Shown: in pieces, positions 45,401 to 56,235 of the stretch | Numbering within the stretch: position 1 is the first letter of the stretch | Layout: the number at the start of each line of letters is the position of its first letter | Source: Chelonoidis abingdonii | Lineage: Eukaryota > Chordata > Testudines > Testudinidae | Assembly: GCF_003597395.2 (NCBI RefSeq) | Contig: NC_133773.1 | Coordinates: forward strand, 59,784,681 to 59,848,680 | DNA length: 64,000 nucleotides | Direction: 5' to 3' | The notes under the pieces: model-generated | What the model saw: the letters and a program-made list of their open reading frames with translations, nothing else | Told to the model about the DNA's origin: nothing | The model's database searches: none | Made by a program: the position numbers and the translations under genes

Positions 45401-45724
45401 GTATCTTACTCTATCAATTGCCTCTCATTCCTTCCCAACAAGGAGCAAGTGCTCATGCTACAGGAGCACAAATGACATTGATAACATCGCTTCAGGAAGG
45501 GCCTTCGTTTGACATTTCTAAGGCAGCTATGTAGACTTCCATCCATATGTTCATGAGACATTATATTCTAGGACTGAACTCCACTGCTGACACATCCTCT
45601 GGGACAGCAGTCCTTTGTCTGCCTCTGCAACCAGCATCCTTGCACCCTCCACTACTTGAGTACTGCTTATCAGTCCCCAACAGTGCAGTACACCTAAGGA
45701 CCAGCACTCAAAGAGGAGGAGGAA

Positions 45725-46031
45725 GTTCTTACCCTGTAGTAAGTGGAGGTTCTTTGAGAAGTGTGGTCCCTCTCTCTTTTCTGCTCCTTTCTCTCTGCTT
45801 CGGACCTTGCTTGGATTCGCAGTAAAGAAGGAACTGGAGACATGGTCAGCCCACACTGTCCTTTATCATGTTGTTTGGAGGCATAAGCAGATGCAGAGCA
45901 CGTGCAGGCAAACAGATACTGCTTTCAAAATGCTTTGATTCTGGGCACATGAAGCATATGCATATCCCACAGAGGCATTCAGATAGGAACCACACATCTC
46001 AAAAAGGTCCACTTACTATAAGGTAAGTAAC
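45725..46031. mobile_element. TIR element with splice-donor-like termini
   Basis: The left arm 45725-45770 (GTTCTTACCCTGTAGTAAGT ... GGTCCC) is inverted at 45986-46031 (GGAACCACACATCTC ... AAGGTAAGTAAC), about 46 bp with some mismatches. The outer right end reads AAG|GTAAGT, a consensus splice donor on the + strand; the left end gives the related GGGTAAGAAC on the complement. I associate this pattern with an abundant reptile DNA repeat. No coding content. Confidence 0.65.
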
Positions 46032-47276
46032 GTCTCCCATCCCCCCTTTCTGTCACCACTGCTACACACGCAGACAAAAAGTTAGTGAGGCATTATGGTG
46101 AGTGGGGGTGGTGGGATTTTTGTTTGTGATGGGTTTTTAAGTTGTAAGCGTTCAAAATTCAGTTAGGGTTCCTAAAGTAACTGTAATGTACTCTCTTTGA
46201 GAGTTTTACAGTAAACTGTGTTTGGTAATTTTATGAATTAATATTTATAATATGAGAACTGTGGTTGTGTAATGGTTGCTGCGGAAACTGTATCTTCGAA
46301 TAGCCTGACTTTTGTGTATGATGCTTCTTCTGAGAGGGAAGGGGGGAACAAATCTGCAAGACTAATTTATTTGAATTTGCAATTACTGTACTATACAGTG
46401 AAAGAAGCACATGTTGAGACTCAGAATCAGATGCACTGAGGAGTTTTTTTGTTTGTAGATGGTTTTTAAATCTTCTTGAGTCATCCATCAGTCTTACAAT
46501 TTATAGGAGAACATCAGCGGTCTACACTAGATTCTGCAGAGGGTACAAAGTGTATAGATTCTGCCAATATGAATCTTGAGCTCTGCGCATCAGTGTGTTT
46601 TTTATATTGCTAGAAAGTTTGTCACCCTCTTTTAATGCCTATATAAGAGAATAATTTGTACAGTCAACCATTCTATTTATGTTTGGTAAAAATAATTAGG
46701 AAATCATTTTCCAACTAATTTTCATTACTAACTCCTAACTATTTTTATCTTAGTGTATATCAAAAGCATTAGGTGGAAATTCTCCAAGGCAAAATTGAGA
46801 ATTTGCCATCAAACTCCTACTAAAAGGCAATGGGAGTTAAGTGAGCAGCTCTTACTTGTGCCTTTGAAAATGATCTACCTTGTGCTCATAAGGAATAAGT
46901 CCAGGGCAAGCTTCTGAAGTTTTAAAGAAGCAATTTCTGTCATATTATGTGCAAAAATTTTAAGTGTCTGAAAATCTTTCTAACTGGTGGTTTTTTAAAA
47001 AAACAAAAACAAAAAACCTACCGCTTATATTTGAATAGCTAAAAATATTAGTCGCTGCCAGTGCTGCAATATCCATGTGGATATTTTTAACAAGCTAGCT
47101 TCAGCTGAGCTAATGTGAATGTGTCTACCCACATTGGGAATCTCATCTCCCAGCTGCAATGTAAGGCTACCCACAGGCTAAAAGTGGAGATAGCTAGGCA
47201 AGGAAAGAACTTTTCTTAAGGTACCTCTTACAACTTTAAAAACACACTTGTGCAAGGAGGGAACAGACTACAATGA

Positions 47277-47565
47277 CAACATAAGAATGGCCAAACTCTG
47301 TCAGACCAATGGTCCTGCTAGCCCAGTATCCTGTCTTCCAACAGTGGCTGATGCTAGATGCTTCAGAAGGAGTGAGCAGAACAGGGCAATTTATCAAGTG
47401 ATTCATCCTAAACCTCTGACTGAATGACAAGGGGATACCCAGAGCATGGGGTTGTGTCCCTGACCATCTTGGATATTAACCATTATGGGCCTATTATCTA
47501 TGAATTTATCTAACTTTTTTTAAACCAGTTTATACTTTTGATCTTCACAGCATCCCTGGCAATGA
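47277..47565 (-). mobile_element. CR1 LINE 3' end, minus strand
   Basis: 'aacataagaatggccaaact', 'gaccaatggtcctgctagcc' and 'tctatgaatttatctaactt' are the CR1 3' region read on the complement. 5'-truncated, as is usual for CR1. Confidence 0.8.
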
Positions 47566-49499
47566 GTGACTGCTGATGAATATTGAGCCATGACAATTCC
47601 AAAATCTCTTTTGTTCAGGTATATCTCCTGAAAGGAGAAATGTTCAGAGGAGTTAGGGTGCCCTTAAGGGGAGTCTGTTTCTCTAAAGGGAAGAATTGAG
47701 CTTCTGAATTTTTTTTTTTTTTAGATTGCAGGGGGACCCCAAACACCTAAAAGTGAAGAATCCATTGAGTGAGGCAAGAACCAAAAAGGATAGGGAAAAT
47801 GCATTAGGTGCAAACTAGATTGTAAGCTCTTAGGAGCAGAGACTGCAGCTTTCAATCTTTTTGTTCAGCACTTTTTACAAGGATGCCATGTTTCTGATTG
47901 GGACCTGTGTGTTACTACAGACAGTAAATGGGAAGAATAATCTTTTTCCTCTTCCTTACTTATTCCCCATCTGTAAGCATCAGCATTTATTAATCTGGTT
48001 AGATTTAAAAGAAATGAGCTCTAAGCGGGGCTGAATTTTTGTCATGGTGTGTTTAGGGAAAGATTGTTATGACAATGTCAAGTCATACAAACCGTGGTAA
48101 AAATTAAACATATCATAGTTTTCTATAAAATAACTGACTTATGCAGAATTTATTTGTATCTTGAAAGGTGGAGCATAGCAATTTTGTATACCTCTTACAC
48201 GTTGAAGCCTCCCGTTTTGATTTATTCTCAGTGCATCAGTGTTGCTCAGCTGTTGCTCTTGGTGGTTTTATCATGCATCAGTAAAAGCATCTATGTCAGA
48301 GCCTATTTCTCTTGCTGGCAACGGTGAACAATACTTTTCAAAATACTGTGTCCTTTTGTTTGGATGTAATGTGGTAGAAAGTTAACTGGGCTGTTTGTGT
48401 ACAGTATATATTACACAATATTCATAAATGAATGTGCACATACTTGAATATTTATTTTGGGGATGGTTAAAACATCAGTGTTATGAGAATATTGCAGTTG
48501 TGATTTGTAATGTGGAAAGATTTCTTGTTTTTAAATTGCGGTAGATTATGAAACTATTGTATTCCAGTTAGAGCAAATACATGCCATTACATTGTACTGC
48601 ATGGGGAAAACTTTTTAGGCTTTTTTCCCACTGGAATCAATGGGAGTTGTACTTCCCTCCTCCAGGGCTGAATTTGGCACATCATGTTTAATGTTAGTAA
48701 CGCATGAAGTAATTGCATTTCCAGTCATTGTAAATCCTATTTTCCTGATATAATGGAGACGTGAGACGGGCAACATGAAATAGACTAAATGAACTGTTGG
48801 GATGTTTCTTTGATAGTTCAACAGATGTCCTGTTTTTTATCCAAAGCTGAAACAGTTTCACCAAGTACAGCATATTCTGCTTCACCTCCAAATACTGGGA
48901 AACAAATCTCAAAAATCACTTTCATCATCGTGTAGATAGAGGGATCGATTTTTACAATCCAATCCTCTTATCTTTCTGTGTAAGGACTGTAGGATTGCAA
49001 ATGCTAGTGACAAAGGGAACAAGGACTTTTTTTCCTTTCTAGAGTGATTCTACTTGAATTTGTCTCCCAGGGGTTCTCTTCGATTTTTTTCACCTAGTTG
49101 CTCTGTTTATTATGACAGCCAAATAATCTAATTTTAGTCACATACCATTATTATTGAGCAGCACAGTATTTCATACAGACATTCTTATATTTCAAGTGCT
49201 AAAAATCATTAGATATTTAAAAACAGAATTGTTTTGAATACTGGGTCATGCAGTTTGTATATTCACATATGGATTACTGCAGAGCCTGCATGTAATCGCA
49301 GAATCTTGTTTTGCACTAATTGTTTGGATAAAAGTGTTTATACCATGTTTCCAAATACCACACAAAATGAATCTGTTTCTGTAAATCATTGGCCTCTGCC
49401 CAAGGATTCCACAAGATTTACAAGATACTTAGGTGAGGTTTGGTGACTTTATTTGCATTCTCCATTATCTGAGTAATGGTGAGTAAAGCCCTGAATGAA

Positions 49500-49872
49500 T
49501 TAACTTGTCCTACTTTCTAGTTTCTTTTGAATTCAGTGCACTTTCCTGTGCCACTTCAGACCACTTCCCCCTCCCCCTTCTAGCTCTTGACCCTTCATTA
49601 GTAAGCTTTTGCAGTGTTTTCTGATGTGTAGCGCGGCACTAGGCTTCCCAATGAATCCTGCCTTTGTAATGTGTTTCAGCTCTGCAAGACCATAGTCTGT
49701 CGTTTTTGGTACAGGCACCTTTGCCATCAAAAAGACATGATCATCCTGTCTAGCTGAGGTTGCCAGCTTTGTGTTCAGTTCATTGTAGAATTTGTGCAGC
49801 AGTCCCACTTTCCCTCTTTTTTATATTGTTTTGTCATTAATAAAGGACAATAAAAGTCCTGGAAAAAAAAAT
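49500..49872. other. Unassigned segment: 91-codon minus-strand frame and A-tailed end
   Basis: The minus strand has an uninterrupted 91-codon frame (49533-49808) with ordinary protein-like composition, including FYNELNTKLA and VPVPKTTDYGLAELKH; I do not recognise it. On the + strand the same segment ends with two AATAAA-type signals (AATAAAGG at about 49842, AATAAAAG at about 49851) and a run of nine A at 49862, like the end of a retroposed transcript. These two readings point in opposite directions, so neither is asserted as a gene. Confidence 0.25.
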
Positions 49873-50075
49873 TGCCTCATGGAAAGTTATTTATTAGCAC
49901 CATTTTATTCATTCGTTACCAACAGTGATATTGGAAGGGAAAAATTCATGTTCTCATATAGAAGCTGTTAGTGTGTATGCATATGGTTGGAACTGGTATG
50001 TTCATTTGAATGATTAGATGCTAAAATTGGCTGGACGCAAAATAGTGGGTGTCGTCTTCTCTCCCAGTACCCCCT

Positions 50076-51945
50076 CAGAACATCATAATGGCCATACTGG
50101 GTCAGATCAATGGTCCACCTAGCCCAGGATCTTGTTTTCTGACAGTGGCCAATGTCAGATGCCTCAGAGGGAATGAACAGAACAGGGCAACTGTCATAAC
50201 TATGAAGGGAAGGGTAACAACCCTCCTGAGTACAATACTATAAAATCCCTCCTGGCCAGAGACGCCAAAATCCTTTTACCTGTAAAAGGGTTAAGAAGCT
50301 CAGGTAACCTGGCTGACACCTGACCCAAGGGACCAATGAGCGGAAACGATACTTGCAAATCTTGGCGAGAGAGGGGGAGGCTTTTGTTTGTATACTATTT
50401 GTTTTGGGGGTTGTTCACTCTTGGGACTAAGAGGGACAGGACATCAATCCATGCTCTCCAAATCTTTCTGAGCAAGTCTCTCATATTTCACACTTGCAAC
50501 AGCCAGGTGAGGCGTGTTAGTTTTATTTTTGTTTTCTCAACTTGTAAATGTTCCTTTTGCTAGAGTGTTTACCTCTGTTTGCTGTAACTTTGCACCTAAA
50601 GCTAGAGGGGGTTTCTCTGGGCTCTTTGAATCTGATTACCCTGTAAAGTTATTTTCCATCCTGATTTTACAGAGGTGATTTTTACCTTTTTTCTTTAATT
50701 AAAATTCTTCTTTTAAGAACCTGATTGATTTTTCATTGTTTTAAGATCCAAGGGTTTTGGATCCTTGTTTACCAGGACTAATTGGAGAGCCTACCCAAGA
50801 AAAGGGGTGTAAGGACTTGTGTGTGGGGGGGGGGGAGAAATTAGTCTCAAATCTGCCTAGGAAAGGAGGGGTTAGGGACTTGGGAAATATTTGGGGGAAG
50901 GCAGAGTTCCAAGTGGCTCTCCCCTAAGATTTAAAACACTCTTGGTAGTGGTAGCTTCCTGTTTAACCTGGTAAATAAGCTTGGGGGTCTTCAATGCGGG
51001 TCGCCTCATCTGTACCCTAAAGTTCAGAATGGGGAAGGAGCCTTGACAGCAACCATCAAGTGATCCATCCTTTGTCGTCCAGTCTCAGTATCTGGTAGTC
51101 AGAGGCTTAGGGACGCCTAGAGCATGGAGTTGCATCCATGACCATCTTGGCTAATAGCCACTGATGAACCTATCCTTCATGAATTTATCTAGTTCTTTTT
51201 ATGAACCCAATTATAGTTTTGATCTTTACAACATCCCTGAGAACGAATTCCACAGGGTGATTGTGCATTGTGTAAAGTACTTCCTTTTGTTTGTTTTAAA
51301 TCTATTAATTTCAGTGGGTGACCCCTGGTTCTTGTGTTATGTGGAGGGGGAAATAACATTTCCTTATTCACTTTTTGCACACTTGCCATGATGTTCTAGA
51401 CCTCTATCAACTCCCCCACCCCCCAATCATCTCTTTGACAGGCTGAATAGTCAGTCTATTTAATCTCTCCTCATATGGAAGCTGTTCCAGACCCTTAATC
51501 ATTTTGTTGCCCTTCTCTGTACTTTTTTCTGTTTCTCATGTATCGTTTTTGAGATGGGGTGACCAGAACTGCATGCCAGATTCAAGGTGTGGGCATACCA
51601 TAGATTTATATAGTGGCATTAAGATATTCACTGTCTTATCTATCCCTTTCCTAATGGATCCTACTGTTCTGTTAGCTTTTTTGACTGCTGTTGCACATTG
51701 GGCAGATGTTTTCAGAGAACTATATGCAATGACTCCAAGATCTTTCTTAATTGGTAACAGCCAATTTAGACCCCCATCATTTTGTATGTACAGTTGGAAT
51801 TATATTTTTCCAATCTGTATTAATTCACATTTATCAACATAGAATTTTATCTGCCATTTTGTTGTCCAGTCATCGTTTTTTTTATCTCCTTTTAACTTAG
51901 TTAAATGTCAAGAAGACTACAATCTTGGGTAATTTTTGTATCACT
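50076..51945 (-). mobile_element. CR1 LINE 3' part, minus strand, split by LTR copy C
   Basis: The CR1 3' end occupies 50076-50191 ('cataatggccatactgggtc', 'gatcaatggtccacctagcc') and resumes at 51049 ('aaccatcaagtgatccatcc'), continuing to about 51945 through 'aatttatctagttcttttta', 'gagatggggtgaccagaact' and 'ttttgactgctgttgcacat'. The LTR sits exactly between the two halves. Stops are frequent; it is 5'-truncated. Confidence 0.85.
50192..51048 (+). mobile_element. Solo LTR (copy C), plus strand, 5-bp target duplication
   Basis: It runs TGTCATAACTATG...GAGCCTTGACA, 857 bp, flanked by GCAAC (50187-50191 and 51049-51053). It shares 'acctgaccc', 'gattgatttttcattgtttt', 'gatccaagggttttgga' and 'tgtaccctaaagttcagaat' with copy B but is longer by insertions in the middle, including a G-run at 50826-50836. 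A TATAAAA lies at 50239-50245. It is younger than the CR1 it interrupts. Confidence 0.92.
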
Positions 51946-52016
51946 GTTTATCCTTTTTTCCTTCCTTCTTTCCTTTGCAATTCCATAAACAGATTTTTGT
52001 GTGTGTGGTCAAGTTA

Positions 52017-52130
52017 CGGGTGCCCAACCTATGGCCTGCGGGCTGTACACAGCCCACAGATCATAAGGCCTGTGACCTGCTTCAACACAATATACTAATG
52101 GCCGATTCATTTGTCATGTTTACATCATTT
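52017..52130. mobile_element. hAT-like end fragment
   Basis: 'acgggtgcccaacctatggc', 'ctgcgggctgtacacagccc' looks like one end of a CAGGGGTGCCCAACC-type hAT element. The opposite end was not found. Confidence 0.4.
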
Positions 52131-52420
52131 TAGTTTAGTTATGTGTTCTTTACTGTTTCTTCCTTTTTTTATAATTGATGCATGTTTTACATTATGATTT
52201 TTTTTAAAAAGTAGACAAAACTGTACATAGGTTCTTTCTATCTAAATACATATGACACAGAATCTGTGCTTAGGTTTGTGGCCTTCCTGTGTAATAAGGT
52301 TGAACACCTGTGCAAAAATGTTTTCCCATGAACAGCGAAACCAAAATATGCTCTTCTCTTTTGGCTCTGCATAACTTCCTGTTAAGGATTTGTAAAATAA
52401 AATGTGCAAACTGATACTAT

Positions 52421-52572
52421 ATGCAGTGTAGTTTAGCTGTGTTGGTTCTAAAGAGCATGGTTTACCTTGCATTTTTCTGTGATGCTGAGAGTACCTTTCC
52501 CAGACCTGCCAACAAGCTTGTGTCTCTCACCAACAGAAATTCGTCCAATAAAAAATATTACCTCATCCAGAC
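52421..52572. mobile_element. Penelope-like fragment with inverted 5' piece
   Basis: 52421-52450 ('atgcagtgtagtttagctgt', 'gttggttct') is the inverted form of the 3' end seen at about 15874-15900. The rest (52482-52572) is in + orientation: 'gagagtacctttcccagacc', then 'agcttgtgtctctcaccaac', then 'ccaataaaaaatattacctc'. The part that would carry the hammerhead core is deleted. Confidence 0.65.
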
Positions 52573-53698
52573 TGATACTGGACTTTCAGGAAATTTTTGG
52601 AAAACGTTCACCATAGTTTGTTTTTTTTTCGTATAAAACAATGTATACAAATCTATATTACAAGAAAGTTAAGGTTGCAAAAATTAGGAAATGCCAGGAT
52701 TAAGGTTGCCCTTGCAACCTTAATTTGGCTTTCTGAATTGAATAGATGCTTAATAAGTGAGCACCATCCATCCTGTATTGAACGGAATGAGTGTTCTGGA
52801 AAAAGTAGTATGTGATTTATGTAATTAAAGACTGTTGTCATGCGTACATGCAAGGGGCCAAATTAAGGTTGCAGCTGAGCTGAGAGAGGCTTGAGGATGT
52901 TCAATGAAGACAGACTCTTTAGAGAGTTTGACTTGATATAACTATAGCAACTCTGCTGAGCAGCTGAGCATGTGATTTCCCCCTCCCCCCCCCATAGTTT
53001 ATAACATGGCCAAATGTGGGCAGATTTTCACAGGGATGACAAAAGGCGCATCCCTGACAACAAGGTTACCCCCTCTGACAGATTTCAGGTCCCTGCTACA
53101 AAGCATGGGGATGCTGGAGCACTTCAGACAGAAAGTCTCAATTTTTTTTTTAACATTGGAAAAACAATGTTTTTCATTAGACTTGTTCTCTGAAGCAAAT
53201 GAAGTGTTTTGGCTGGAAATTAAATTTAAAAAAAAAATTCAGCTGGAGGCAAACATCCAGCATGGAAAATTTCAGACTGAATGGTTAAAGTTTGGCAAAC
53301 TTGTTGGAAAGTGAAAACAGGATTTTGTAAAGGGAAGTGGAAGCCAAACTTAATTATAGGTAGTGCTGCCTGTGTATAGTGTGATATATGTTGCTGGATA
53401 ATAACTGTTTCTTTCTCTTGCTCCCTTCAAGATGTATCACATTCTTGCCATGTCAGTTATGTTCAGCTATTGACTAGGCAACATCAGTTTCTCACAGCAT
53501 AAACTTTTCTTGTTTTTCTCTGTAATCCAGTTTTGAAACATGCTCTTTAAAGTAAAGCATGTTCACACCACAGGCAGCAGTTTTGGTTTCTGAAAGTTGT
53601 AATTAAGTGCATGACAATTCCATAGTGGGCAGACAAAGCTCTTGTGGGACACCTCACTAACCCATCCACCAGAGGGTTGTGATGGAGTTTTTAAGGGG

Positions 53699-53767
53699 CC
53701 TGATCCAAAGCCCATTGAAATCAATATGAGTTTGGCCAATGACCTGAGTGGAATTTGTATCAGGCCA
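53699..53767. repeat. Short palindromic amniote repeat
   Basis: It begins 'gcctgatccaaagcccattg' and ends 'ggaatttgtatcaggcc', with inverted ends CCTGATCCAAA / TTGTATCAGG. Degraded pieces of the same kind occur near 31585, 32527, 48630 and 54699. Confidence 0.5.
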
Positions 53768-56235
53768 GTGAAGACCCTGGAGCTATAAGGTCCCACAGAA
53801 ATCATTGTTTTGTTTTGGGTGTGAGTTTCATTTCACTTAGTTTATTTTCTGTGCTTAGTTATGCTGGGCAAAGGGAGGATGCACAAATAAACCTCATGAA
53901 ATAATATATTAGTTTAGCTTTTACTTTAATAGAAGTATTTTCATTTTTGCTTTCAAACTGTTTGCTTTAAAACTTCCAAAACTTAATGCTGGATATAAGC
54001 CAGGATTCATGGTGTAAAATCTTTGACTTGGGCAAATGATTGTGAGAATTCATTTGTGAAGAGCTGAATGACAAAATATATTGATAAGGGGACTCTGTGA
54101 TGCGTGACTGAGGATAGATGCATTTGAATAGAGTGCTCTCGTCGTATGCTAAAATTAGTCCAGTTTGCATTTATAATGTTGATCATTTGCTAACAGAAAT
54201 AACTAACAGTCATGGATACGTTTTTTTTAAAAGAGGAGGGAAAATATTGAATAAAACAAGCTTCCAAGGGGAGATCATGTAGAGGGAAGATTAAATAGAT
54301 TTATTTTTTTAAATCGCACAATTTGATAACAGCAAGGGACTCCAAAATTTGTTGCACCACTGCATCTGTAAGTAGATTGGAAATCTGGGTATATAATACA
54401 ATAATTGTTAATCATACTCCCCTTTAACCTTTGCTGATGCACAAGCCAAGACTTTGATTTTTCAGAAAGCAATGAGCAAACTCAGGGCTGCTGTATTTAT
54501 TTAAATCCTAAACTTTAAGGTGCACAGCCAATTTAAAAAAAATGCACTTACTGGTAACGGTAACACCTCAGATTACTGTAAGTGAAACAGATCAGGGGAA
54601 ACATGAACTTTACTTCTGTTTTAAGTGTGTTTTACTTTCTGCATTTGCCAGCATTTTGTGTGATCATTTTCACTATTTCCCCTTTATAGTCAGTTGGGCC
54701 CTGATCCTGCAAGGGGAACCTATATAGGTCGGCCCTATTGAATTAATTGTGGCTCGGCACTGGCATAGGGATTTGCCCATGCAGTGTCACTTGCAGGACC
54801 TAGACCTTGGTTTTTGTTTTTGTTTGGGTCTTTCACACAGCAATAGGATTAAGATATAGTCACAAAAATTGCCATAGGGACTTCATGTATGTACATGAAG
54901 CCCCTTTTAACTGACTTGCTGTAACACATAACCAGATTTCAAGGTGACAATGGTCCCTTTAAGTTTTATTTTCAACACTGCTGAAAATACTTAAATAATT
55001 TTAGAACAAAAACTATTACAGTGGTCACCCATTAGCAATTTCAAATATTGCCTTTAATAAAATTAATGGGGTATTCCCTACAGTTAGCGTAGAGAACATC
55101 TAGGAAGATCTGAGTAAGTGCAGAAGGGAGAATGGGGGCCCTAAATAGCCACACTTAACTTCTTCTGTAATACTATATAGCTTGGAAAAATATTTGTAAT
55201 ACAATTAAATTTTTATAAAAACATACTGACATCATTCCTTTAGTTGGGAATAAACAGTCCATGAACGTGCTGTGCCTCTGGGGCTTTCCAGATATAACTG
55301 CATTCAGAAAAACTATGATTATTAGCTTTATAAAATGGAAATCAATATCAATGTGGATCCATAGCTTTCTACTGTAATGTTGCTCATGGGATAGCCTCTT
55401 TTGGGGATGTGGGGTCCTCAGGAGTCATACAATTGTATTCTTAACCAGTTTAATACACTGCAGACAATAAGTGCAGGATGCTCCAAAAGAAGAGCTAGCA
55501 GATAATTACTGTTCTGTACTCTGGATCTGGATAAGACCTAAGACTCTTGCAGTGGATCAGCTAAAAGAGTTAGGCTGGGAATTCTAAATGTAGAAAAAAT
55601 AAATAGTCAGTGGGTCACTGATGGGGCCTCAAGGAGATTCACTTCACTTAGTGACACTGTACCTAGAGCTAGTAAAAAGAACATATGTTCTCAAAAGCTG
55701 CTTAGAAGGCTTCATTTAGGAGCTGGGGCATGTATAAACAGTAGCCTTAGACTTTGAGAGTAAAAATAAGTACAGTGGTAACCTCCTAAGGAAGGAATGG
55801 TTGTTGGACCTATACCCCTGATTAGGATAGTTACCAAATGGATTAAAGTTAATACTATATTAAACAAATATAAAACTTGTTGGAACTTAAAGAAATGGCA
55901 GGGACTTTCTCTGTGGGAAGAACCTGAGAAGCGGGGAGAGTATAGAAAGAATCTCTAGGTACAGTTGGTACTTAGATTTTGAGACAATTTGCTGACACTT
56001 CCCATATATACAATTTATTTTGGTACCCATTGGACCCATTTTAATGTAATATAACTTAAGCAGTATTCCTGTGTCTGTGATGAAAACAGTAAGTTGCTCA
56101 AAAGCATCCTTTTTCTGCTACCAGAAAACATTGCATACTTGTAGTCAGGACAACAGTCCTGGAATTTCTGTGTCTGATCCAAAGTCACTGCAAAATGTCA
56201 TGTTTATGAATAATCAAAATGCAAATGAATGAATT

